64,000 nucleotides of DNA from Neopestalotiopsis rosae (Eukaryota; Ascomycota; Sordariomycetes; Amphisphaeriales; Sporocadaceae), in contig JALGAS010000004.1 of assembly GCA_023078685.1 (NCBI GenBank), positions 3,534,001 to 3,598,000 of the forward strand, in the 5' to 3' direction. This document shows positions 54,769-64,000 of this stretch, piece by piece. Position 1 is the stretch's first letter, and the number at the start of each line of letters is the position of its first letter. The notes beneath the pieces are model-generated. The model was not told the DNA's origin. It ran no database searches and saw nothing but the letters and a program-made list of their open reading frames with translations. The translations under genes were made by a program, and so were the position numbers.

Positions 54769-56616
54769 ATCATTCTTTGGGTCTGCCGTGTCGAGCTGCA
54801 AATACGTTGGATTCCATGTATCAAAACGGCAACACAAATGGACTACACAAATGGACATGCGGGAACATGTATCTGGAGATGCACACCAAGTCACGGGCAA
54901 GTTGATCCTGGCCAGCGTGACTGCATCTCGGACGTTTTGTCGCTTTCGATTGTTGAAACGAGTTGCACTGTGGTACCCTGAATGATATGTCGACTACACA
55001 GTGGCTACAACAAAAGCACGTCCCAACCCCGCGCACAACAACCAAGAGAAGGAAGACTTTGCCTGCTTGCAATTTGTATTAACGATGGTGGGGTACATGT
55101 TTAACGATTTAGGAGTTGCTTTTATTGGTTGCTTTATTCTTTCTCGCGGGTATGGATTGGCGTTGGTGGAACTTCCCAGTCTTTACTCAACAACAACAAC
55201 GGCGTTTGCATCATACTTTGAGGTTACAGGACGGTGGTTGCGCATGGGCGCTGGCTTTCTGCAGGGAGTTTGTTATGGTTTGCGTTAGGCATAAGATTCC
55301 CAACTCCGTCACTGGTACCTGATAGAGAGCTTTATAAATTAGTCATTCCACGTCGAATCAAGTTGACTATGCAAGCCATGCTCGCTTTGCTATGCGATTG
55401 GGGAGAGTGCGTTGAGCTGCCATGACGACTTGCTCCCAGTAAATCACCCATTTTGTGCTAGCGACTGCGCTTATGATGTACTCTGAGAGTTACAAAGTAC
55501 TTGCATGTTGGGCCCAGGTGGTACAACGTGGCTGGCGCCGAGGGTAATTTTGACTCAAACGTATCTGTCACTCGGCAGCCTGACCGATGTGTTCGACACA
55601 AGGAGTCTAAGTCTGTGTCAAATAATATATATCAAAGCATTCAATCAGATCGAGTGCCGGTGTAGGTCAGCTCCAATCCAAGATTGGTTCCCTAATGATA
55701 ACAATTGACCCACATGAAATGTGCACCTGGTTGCCTGTACATGATAGTAAACCGCATTCGGGCATAAAGCCCACCTTTGATCGTGTTTATGAAATACGCT
55801 AAAGAGCCACTTTGAACTAGCATTACCGGCTGCAGCGGCTGCGTGGACCTTTAGCTTGCGTTGATCAGTCGCTTAGCTAGGGTGCATTGAGGATAGCTAT
55901 CGGAGCATAATGGACAGCGGCCGTTCGACACAAACGTCAGCATAAGCACTGTTGATGTCGTTGTACAGGTTAACATCGCTTCCTTCGAAGAAGTAAGGAA
56001 TGCAACTGGAATGAATGATTGGACTATTCTACAACTGCCGAGTCCATCGTCGTCATCAGCCAAAGAACATCCTCCTTAGCTTCAGGCGAAGACCGGGGGC
56101 GCGGTATCTTGCTCGGGTCCGTTGAAACGGGCAAACGCGTGGCCTTTGAAGTCTGTGGCCATGACAGGTTGGTTAGGGATGCAACCATGTGCATTCCTCA
56201 GTATAGCGACCTACTACATATTTCCAGTGGTACGAAAAGGTCGGAACGGACATGGGACAAACAAATGTCTTTGTAGGAGACTGCGTGATGTTGCGGAGAT
56301 GGTGAGATACTGCGAATTGAAAAGTAGTAACCGATATCCGATAAAATCAGATATGATGACTTCATGATGGCATACCAGAGGACATGAGTACAGATAAATT
56401 TTATTGCAGGACTAGCAATCAAGTATAAAAGGGTATATTAATTCCTCGCATGAGGATATTTCCTTTAGAAGACGATTTCCAAGAATGATGACAAAGAAAA
56501 ATGATGAATGAGGGTAAAATGATGATAACGCCGCGCCATGATGAAAACAAGAGATTCCAGTTCCTAGCCTCGAGGTCTGTTGCTCCTCTCTCTTCTCCTT
56601 CTCCTCCTCCTCCTCC
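54769..56616. other. convergent intergenic region, no gene seen
   Basis: 1.85 kb between 3' ends; short frames only. Confidence 0.5.
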
Positions 56617-57306
56617 TTAATGGTTTGGTTGCGCGCTCGTCGCCGCCGATGGCCCCATGGACACGAGACTCAGAAAGATATTCCAGAGAAAGCCCACGCA
56701 CGACGAGACAATGACGCGCCACCGCACCGGCACCCAGAGGAAGTTGCACATGGCCACGATGGGCCACAGGTTCCAGCCCGCGCGCAGCAGCCTCCAGAGC
56801 TTGTCGTGGACGACGACAAAGACGTCGGAAAAGTGCGGCACGCGCGCCACGTTGGTGATGATGAGGAAGACGGAGATCATGACGCACAGGCCGACCGTCT
56901 GGTCCGCGACGAGCTTGGCCACCACGTTTCTCCAGCTGACCCTGGTGGTTGACGTCGACGCCGAGGCCGGACCTCCCCCAATCGTCGGGTCCGTGGGCAC
57001 CGCCGCCGCGGGCAGCGGGGGGAGCGAAATGGCCGTCACGTCCTTGTCCTTTTCGCCGGGCGCGAGGACGGGCAGGCCGCCGGGCGGGCCCGGGACGATG
57101 TGCGTAGGGAACTGGCGCTCCAGCAAGAGGTGCCAGATGTAGCCAATGTGCGCGCCGATGAAGCCAAAGATGGCAAACTCAAGGATGCGCTGGCGGTCCA
57201 GCGGCTGCGGGTCCTGGGAGCTCCATTGCACCACCAGCTGCGCGGTCAGGTTTGCGCCGGCCTTGATAAAGGTGTTGTGAATCGCCGTCGATAGCATGGA
57301 CGGCAT
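56617..57306 (-). CDS. Mpv17/PMP22-family membrane protein
   Basis: An intronless gene for 229 residues. Family landmarks are the DRQRILEFAIFGFIGAHIGYIWHLLLE region, a second-half helix VGLCVMISVFLIITNVAR, and the C-terminal signature LLRAGWNLWPIVAMCNFLWVPVRWRVI followed by GFLWNIFLSL. Four hydrophobic segments fit the usual topology in the inner mitochondrial or peroxisomal membrane. A Pro/Gly/Ala-rich insert (residues about 70-120) sits between the halves and is longer than in yeast Sym1. Relatives form channels or support metabolite homeostasis under stress. No operon-like context. Confidence 0.9.
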   Translation of the reverse strand: MPSMLSTAIHNTFIKAGANLTAQLVVQWSSQDPQPLDRQRILEFAIFGFIGAHIGYIWHLLLERQFPTHIVPGPPGGLPVLAPGEKDKDVTAISLPPLPAAAVPTDPTIGGGPASASTSTTRVSWRNVVAKLVADQTVGLCVMISVFLIITNVARVPHFSDVFVVVHDKLWRLLRAGWNLWPIVAMCNFLWVPVRWRVIVSSCVGFLWNIFLSLVSMGPSAATSAQPNH

Positions 57307-58825
57307 GATGGGCGACCTTTTGAGATGTTTCTCCTCCCTCTCTTTTTTTCTTGTGAAGTAGCTGCCTGCTGGATGTAGTCGTCCCTTGCTTACCTAGGCT
57401 TGGGGCCCGTCTTCGACCCCACAGCCCGGCAAGGAGCAGTTGGTACTGCTGCTGTTAAGTTTGTAGAGCTTCTGACACGAAATGCAACAACGAACGAGTG
57501 TGTATGTGTAGGCCGGGTCGGTCTTCCTCTCCTGGTCTGGCTTTTGTTTTTGTTGCGATTTGTATTTGGAGCTGATGGTCACGCGACCATGTCTCTCCCT
57601 CTCATGATATGACTGGCATTTTTTTATGGGATCCAAAGGGATGGATCATGGGTAAGTAATTGAAAGACACGTTGACAGTGTTTCGTAATCTCGGTATTTT
57701 CCGCCAGGCCGTTTCGGGTAACGGTCAGCTTTTTTGACGTGTGGGGGGACGTTTCAGGGGTGTTGAACGCTAAATGGTTGGAATGGCAGATGGTTCCTGG
57801 ATTCAAATACTCCCAATTTGAAGCGCCATTTATAATCATACCAATAAATTCAATTTCAATTTATGGATAGTGTCATCATCTTGCCAATGGGGAATCTAGG
57901 AAATTCAGGCGAATGGGGTGAAACTCGATATTTCGCTCTCCTACTTATTGCTTCAGTGGTTCAATGAGATCACACCGGGGGAGAGAATCTCACAGGTGCA
58001 TGCGGGAACACCCATGGGGACATGATAAAGTTGCATTGAATCTGGGAACATGCTGATCTCAGATCGCCCGGGAACATATTATGTGCGCTACACGACAGAA
58101 AGAACAAACACATTGGGTAAAGTTGATCTTTGATGCGGGGTGGGACATGTATTATGCATTTAATATGCGCATCAACGTGTGAGGAAGCATGATCCAGTAC
58201 CGGAAACCCCGGGTCGCCGTTTGAACCCTTGATCGCCGCTTGGTCTGCCTGCCGGAATGCTGCGTCAAATCTGCCAGGACTCTTCTATAGTTGTCGTCAT
58301 TTCCATAGATAGGTCACACAGAGCTGGAAAGCATCGCGAGAGCCCTGCGACTTTCAACAGCGGCGCTTGGTGGTTACAAGTCCAGTGGCTAGTGGTGCAC
58401 TGTGTGCGTAACCCAACGCATTAATTGATTTCAGTAAACAGGGTCAAGTTCTCTGGGCATGTAGCTGAGTATAATACCATCATTGCTTGCATCATGTTTT
58501 GCTTCACCATAATACAGGAAATGATTAATTTGATACATTCCTGGCACCGCTATCGCAGTAAAGCTATTACAGTCATGACGAATGGTCTGACTCACTCTAA
58601 GCTGTGGCAAGTTGAAATGGCGCGGTATCACGTGATCTGGAAGCACGCAATATTTGCTTTCGATTTGCACCATCCGGCTCAAACCATATCTGCCAGGACT
58701 ATATCAGTGCTTCCCGTTTCGGCAACCGCACTTATCGGTAACCTTCTATGCACTGCCTAGTACGTTAGAGTATTGTTACCATCTACTCTTTTGTTGGCCT
58801 GTTGCGGCAACAAGGGCCGCGTATC
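57307..58825. other. divergent intergenic region
   Basis: 1.5 kb upstream of both the Mpv17-like and the FAD/NAD(P) genes, AT-rich with no gene seen. Confidence 0.5.
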
Positions 58826-60271
58826 ATGGTGATGCACATGCATGTGATATCGGGGGCTCACGCACTGAGGCCCCTGGGAGCAAACAGCATAAAATGTCGA
58901 CTCTTTTCGCCGTCGCTACAGGCGCCCAGACTGGGCAGCCTAGCGCTTTCGAGGGCGACTGGAATCATGGGCTTCAATGATATCGCAAAATACGGGTCGC
59001 CCGTCGCCGCCTACTCGACGAGCGCGGCGGGGCAGCAGCAGGTCTCGGCCATTGTTGTGGGCGGAGGTGCTGCTGGTATCGCAGTTTTGGGAAATCTGTT
59101 GGAAAAGATCGGCCACGGCAAGATCTCCTGGGTCGACACGGAGTTTAATGGCGGACGCATCAATCGCAAGTACCGAGAAGTCCCCAGCAACACCAAGGTT
59201 GGACTGTTCCTAGCATACGGCGAGGCAACAGAGCCTTTCCGTCAGGTCATTGAGAGCACGCCACAGCCAAATGCCATTACGGCACTGCAAGAGTTACCCC
59301 AGGATGGCACGTGTTCTCTGGGCAAGGCAGGAGATATGTTGAAGCTACTTTCGGATGGCCTGGTCAAGCACCCACGTATCGACCTCCACCAGGGCAAGGT
59401 CACAGAGGCTAGCTTGGACGGAACGGTAAGAATACTTTCTCAATGTGCATGATGGACCATGTGGACTGATGAGAATGTCCCACAGAGCGCCGAATGGTCT
59501 CTGAACATCAAAGACTCAAAGACGGGTGAACTAGAGAGCCGCGTAGCTCCCCTCGTTGTATACTGCACTGGATCTTCACCCACAACGGTTCAGCTCCCCA
59601 TAACATCGACCTCGGTCCCCGACAACCTAGATCTCGACATAGCACTCAAACCATCAGAGCTGGCGACCACGATACCAAGCGACAAGGACGTCACTGTTGG
59701 TGTAGTAGGCGCATCCCACTCGGCCATCTTGGTCATCATGAACCTAGTGAAATTGGCCCAAAACACGCACTCGAAATTGCGGATAAAGTGGTTTGCCCGT
59801 TCGCCCAGTCTCAAATACGCCATTTACAAGGACGGATGGATCCTCTACGACAACACTGGTCTCAAGGGAGATGCTGCCAAATTCGCAAAGGAGCAGCTTG
59901 ATGGCGAGAGGCTGGACGCCAGCGACGCCGGAAAGGTCGTGCGGAGGATCGACTGCTCCGGCGGTGCCGCCAACGAGAAGGAGGCCATGCAGCGCGAGCT
60001 TCCCGAGTGTGACTACGTGGTCCAGGCCGTTGGCTTCACCCGCGATCCGCTGCCCATTACCAAGCAAGCCCTTGAGTTTGACCACAAGACGGGTGGCTTC
60101 ATCAACGCCGCCTCTGGCAAGGAATTGCCAGGACTTTACGGAGCCGGCATCGCCTTTCCGGAAAGAGTCGTTGATCCCGAGGGCAACGTCGAGCACGCCG
60201 TCGGCTTTTTCAAGTTTATGAAATTCCTCAAGCGCGTTGTACCGGAATGGGTAGCAAAGACGCACCCATAG
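58826..60271 (+). CDS. FAD/NAD(P)-binding oxidoreductase
   Basis: Exons 58826-59425 and 59486-60271 (60-bp intron) encode up to 461 residues. The first Rossmann motif is IVVGGGAAGIAVLGNLL and the second is VGVVGASHSAILVIMNLV, so both FAD and NAD(P) sites are present. A late YGAGIAFPERVVDPEGNVEHAVGFF segment resembles the FAD-contacting end of pyridine nucleotide-disulfide-type enzymes. No redox CxxC is seen, so it is not a disulfide reductase proper. The first 45 residues are Arg/Leu/Ser-rich without acidic residues and could be a mitochondrial presequence. Alternatively translation starts at the later ATG (58967, MGFNDIAKYG). Substrate unknown. Confidence 0.85.
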
Positions 60272-61588
60272 AATAAAGACTAGAAGCGCAAGACGATGAT
60301 GGACTAGAGTCTGTCTGATGATATAGACCATCTATGGGCATAGCGATGATTTGCTGTATTAAGATGCATGTACATTACAACAAGCATAATTATTGAAGGA
60401 AAAATCAACGGATCTGAGCAGCATGAGACCTATCCGACGGTGATGATTATGTTAGAGAAGTGCCGATTCATTTTCAGGCAATCATGATTAGAATATTGGC
60501 TCTATCCACCTACTTGGTGCCCCGGAGCCGACAATTACCATCCCTTTCCGTGAACAATTATGCACCCACATTCGAAGTTGTTGTTCATCGCGGCGCCGGC
60601 CACCGGCTTGATCGCTGTAACTGCATTCTTCATGATCAGCTCCCCCCAGAGGCCCGATTTCACAATGCAAATCGATATTCGTTCGCAGCAGTTGAGACTA
60701 GCCGCGAGACGTCATACATACAGGCATTCCAAAACATCATACCTTACTCAAAGGTGACCAACCGGCGGGGAGCATATTTTTATAACCAGGCAAAGAATCT
60801 CGCCTCTGTTTGTTCAGCTCCGAGTACCTGCTGCCCAGCTTAATGACAAGCAAATCTTCCACTTTCCATCAACGAGGTATAAATAGGAAATATCTTTCAA
60901 GCTAAAGCTAGTGCAGAGGCTATAATGTTTGAATTATACCTTACAAGCATATATCACATGACGCAGTATGCGTGCATCTGACAATATTGCCTTGCTCTCG
61001 ACGTTTCCCAATATGCTCACAATTTTCGACGCCACACAATTCACCGAAATGTATGAAACACGCTTGGGTGTCCTGTTAATATAGCGAATGGTTTTTTGTA
61101 AGCGCCTGCCTGCATATCAATTACAAAACCCCAACGGTAAGGAAGAGTTGCCACTATATATAGCACGGCCGTAGGGAGGGTTGCACTAGCTACTGCACAA
61201 TTCATCAGCCGCAAACCACAAATACAACGCCAGCTGTATTGCCAAAGTGAGAGGATTGGACGAATCCAGGGTCACCAAATACAGACAAGAGTGTTGTATT
61301 GGGGGCCTACTGCCAGCCATACCTGGCAAGTGAGTACTATAATGCCATTGGGGGCCAGAAACCCCCAGCTCACCACGCCACACAGCTGCTGGGCTATAGC
61401 ACATCCCCGAAATCGACCTTGCCGACTTATATAAAACTATCCAATAATGTGTTCTCGAGGTGTTTTGTTGTTTCCATGGAAGTTGCATCGTTTAAATCTT
61501 TTTGAGAGATAAGGAGTCATTTACCTTCTTCGATCCACTTCCGATAGTCTGCGTCGATTTGTCCAATTACTCTTTAGAACTGGCATCT
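60272..61588. other. intergenic region, no gene seen
   Basis: 1.3 kb between two plus-strand genes. TATATATAG at about 61154-61162 may belong to the promoter of the next gene. Confidence 0.45.
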
Positions 61589-63994
61589 ATGAATAACACC
61601 ACAGATCGCGCGAATGGAGATGCCGACGACGCCGCAGACATGGACATAAGGCCCTCATTATCAAGCAGCAGCCTTCCACAGCTTGGCCACGAGATACTCC
61701 ACGGTGACAACATCACCCTGTGCCCTCAAGAGGCAATGACGCAATCACACGCAGCAAATCCGCCCCCCAAATACAAAGCTGTAGATCAAAAGGCTCAACC
61801 TTCTGATACCGCCCAATATCACTCAGAGGACCCAGAAGGGAGTCATCCATTTCCGCACGCGAAGAGGTCCATCTCCGAGGCTGTCGGGCGTCTGAACATA
61901 TCCGTTTTGTTTGGTGGAGCGATCCTCACATCTGCTGCTATCAGCTTTCTAATCTTCTTGTGGACTGATCGAAGTTCCGGTGCGGATGGGCAGAATGCCA
62001 GTTACACATGGCGCTATATCATTCTGGGTTCATGGCTGCCGCAAGTGATTACTATCTCTACCTTGGCACTCCGTGTTTCGATCGGCGCGCAGACGGCAAT
62101 TTGTACCTCGTTTGTGGCCGCCTTGACGCTGGAACGCCGTCCTACACCACTTGCCAAGGTTGCAGCTATATCAGCATTTAGGTCGCTAAATACGAGTCCT
62201 CGAGCTCTTCTATGGGAGATGGTCGGTAAACAGTCCGTGTCTCACCCGCTGCATCCAGAAGCCTTTCTGTTCATTCTTTTGGCTATAGCAAATGTAGCAA
62301 TCCAGTTCTCGTCGACAATCCTCTTTGCGGATCTTCAAAGCACTTCGGTCGTCGGCTTTCCATACCGGACTGACGTGAAGATTAATTTGAACGAAGAAGA
62401 TAATGTCTTTGTTACCAGATGGTCGTGGCCGCCCCGAGATTATTCCTTGTTCGGAGAACTGCCGACAAATTATTCGGCCGATCCCAATCCATATGGTCTG
62501 AGCGATACTGGAGTCAAACGTCACGCAATGCTCCCATTAACCAAGGACAGGACAACTTTGCGCAGCTATCGAGGCTCTTCTATCGTGATGAGTTCCCGGG
62601 TAGCATGCATGCCACCAGTCGTATCTGGTGAGGTCAGCGGCCTCTTGGATCCACTCAACAATCGCCGGTCCGGGACCATGACAGGTAAAATCGTGTACGA
62701 AGAATCCCTAAAGAGAGCCAACTTGGGAGCATCGGATGGTTGCGGTTCAAGCAACTGTTCGGCAACTGTGCCATTTAGCTGCAGTATTCCAAACACTATT
62801 CGTGGAGAGCAGCCGGTAGTATCCTCTTTCTGTATACCCCAGACATTTTATTCACAGGACACCTCGAGCTGGAAATTAGATGACGATCCGTGGACGCCAG
62901 AAGCCCTTATGGTCCTTGTTTTCAGCACCAACATTGACGGTGATGGATGGACCTTCATAGAAAATCAGACAAACGCATTGCCCGACCCTCGTCCTCTGGG
63001 AGAGTGGCAATCTTTTGATTTCGGGTCGAACCGTGAGTTGAATATGACACTCTGCTTCAACGCAATGAATGTCATGTTATCCAACGTATCATTGGCTACC
63101 AAAACGAATCTTGTGGAGCCGAAGATACGATACGGTCTCAATGTCTCTGATACAGAAAATGTTCGAAGGTTCCTTGGAGCAGACCCTAGGGTGCAGGATT
63201 TGGAGGATAGAGGGGTACTCGTGATGGACACTATTACCGATCCGACCGATCAAGTCTTTGGTAGTCTCAACGGCGGTGAGTTACCCGACTCTCAAACAAG
63301 CAGCGCGGGACTGGGGTTTTACTTGACACCCACGGGCGCGAATCAGACTTTTCCTGGCTGCGACATGTGCGAAGGAGATTTTGAAGGAGCTGCCAGAGAC
63401 TACGCCAGGATATTCCTCGACATCCTGACGAGTACAAATAGAGCCGCTGTCGCTGTCCAGACTGTTTACACCATGCTTGCGCAAAGCATACATGACCAGA
63501 TGCTGGACTTTTTTACAGTCTCGACTCCTGTAGAGCTTGTCCAAACCGACACTTCGACTATCCCCACCAGCTTCAAGGGACTGATCACTGTAGCGGTCCT
63601 TGTCCTCGTCAACGACTTGTGTATACTTTCCCTGACAGGGTTGTACATCTACCATTCACGATACACAATGATTGGGGATTTTTGGCATGCTGCTTCGCAA
63701 ATGGTTGGCAATACGACGGAGAAAATATTGGACAAGGGAAACCTATCGAAAGACTCCAGGATCTTTGAGAGCTCCGAGGGAAACGAACGGGTTCAGCTGG
63801 AAAAGTCCGCAGAAAGTGGTCGGATTGGAATCGTCGAGGTCAAGCACGCCATCAACACGTCCAGTGTCTTGCAGTGGGTCAGTAAAGTCTATCAAAGCAC
63901 ACAGAGGATGGTGAAAAGACAAACATCTGGGCTTTCCAAAATGACCCAGTCAAGAACGCAGAACTCCGCGTCTGAAATGGAGAGCGACAACTGA
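61589..63994 (+). CDS. large fungal membrane protein with N-glycosylated ectodomain
   Basis: An intronless gene for 801 residues. The N-terminal 120 residues are hydrophilic. Three membrane segments follow (ISVLFGGAILTSAAISFLIFLW, the WRYIILGSWLPQVITISTLAL region, and EAFLFILLAIANVAIQFSSTILF). A domain of about 400 residues with many N-x-S/T sites and several cysteines comes next, with a fourth helix (LITVAVLVLVNDLCILSLTGLYIY) and a cytoplasmic tail. The layout matches fungal polytopic proteins of unknown function, often annotated by DUFs, found at the plasma membrane. It might be a sensor or transporter accessory. The upstream in-frame stretch lacks an ATG, so MNNTTDRANGD is taken as start. 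The stop lies 6 bp before the window end. Confidence 0.8.
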   Translation: MNNTTDRANGDADDAADMDIRPSLSSSSLPQLGHEILHGDNITLCPQEAMTQSHAANPPPKYKAVDQKAQPSDTAQYHSEDPEGSHPFPHAKRSISEAVGRLNISVLFGGAILTSAAISFLIFLWTDRSSGADGQNASYTWRYIILGSWLPQVITISTLALRVSIGAQTAICTSFVAALTLERRPTPLAKVAAISAFRSLNTSPRALLWEMVGKQSVSHPLHPEAFLFILLAIANVAIQFSSTILFADLQSTSVVGFPYRTDVKINLNEEDNVFVTRWSWPPRDYSLFGELPTNYSADPNPYGLSDTGVKRHAMLPLTKDRTTLRSYRGSSIVMSSRVACMPPVVSGEVSGLLDPLNNRRSGTMTGKIVYEESLKRANLGASDGCGSSNCSATVPFSCSIPNTIRGEQPVVSSFCIPQTFYSQDTSSWKLDDDPWTPEALMVLVFSTNIDGDGWTFIENQTNALPDPRPLGEWQSFDFGSNRELNMTLCFNAMNVMLSNVSLATKTNLVEPKIRYGLNVSDTENVRRFLGADPRVQDLEDRGVLVMDTITDPTDQVFGSLNGGELPDSQTSSAGLGFYLTPTGANQTFPGCDMCEGDFEGAARDYARIFLDILTSTNRAAVAVQTVYTMLAQSIHDQMLDFFTVSTPVELVQTDTSTIPTSFKGLITVAVLVLVNDLCILSLTGLYIYHSRYTMIGDFWHAASQMVGNTTEKILDKGNLSKDSRIFESSEGNERVQLEKSAESGRIGIVEVKHAINTSSVLQWVSKVYQSTQRMVKRQTSGLSKMTQSRTQNSASEMESDN

Positions 63995-64000
63995 ATCACT

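Overview
The window is nuclear DNA of a filamentous ascomycete, probably a Sordariomycete and perhaps Hypocreales. Most coding regions are split by short introns (about 47-101 bp) with GTAAG-type donors and CAG or TAG acceptors. The gene families are typical of such fungi: a CFEM/PTH11-type receptor, a C2H2 plus Zn2Cys6 regulator, FAD monooxygenases, MFS transporters and a folliculin/Lst7 homologue. I count 25 protein genes (one truncated at the left edge, two with an in-frame TAG) and no convincing tRNA or rRNA. All calls come from reading the sequence and recalled family motifs; nothing was searched.

0-16.5 kb holds accessory genes: the 3' end of an FAD monooxygenase, an old-yellow-enzyme reductase, a GH18-type protein without signal peptide, a flavin-reductase-fold protein, an Ada-type DNA alkylation sensor, a chymotrypsin-fold serine protease with a duplicated helical tail and an in-frame TAG, and an eight-cysteine CFEM receptor.

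16.7-29.4 kb looks like one catabolic or detoxification gene cluster: type-B carboxylesterase, MFS transporter, a homologue of cofactor-free 3-hydroxy-4-quinolone 2,4-dioxygenase (HOD/AqdC family, with one in-frame TAG), a divergent copy of the complex I quinone-site subunit PSST, a C2H2-Zn2Cys6 regulator, a class A FAD monooxygenase and a MoaF-like protein. Three promoter regions in this stretch share a 19-bp CGG-N13-CCG element with a constant ATTTCCCAC core, which suggests one Zn2Cys6 regulon. The enzyme set parallels bacterial alkylquinolone degradation (monooxygenase, ring-opening dioxygenase, hydrolase). The PSST copy could be an inhibitor-tolerant spare target. This is the best candidate here for an undescribed system.

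30-40 kb holds an alpha/beta hydrolase, a Cys-rich protein ending in 14 tandem hexapeptides made by an 18-bp minisatellite, a short secreted-type peptide, a classical protein tyrosine phosphatase and a GC-rich intronless DUF427 gene. 40.1-47.8 kb is a long stretch with no recognisable gene. 47.8-64 kb is mostly housekeeping: Lst7/folliculin, proteasome ATPase Rpt3, a small conserved protein of unknown role, an Mpv17/PMP22 membrane protein, an FAD/NAD(P) oxidoreductase and a large four-helix membrane protein ending at the right edge.
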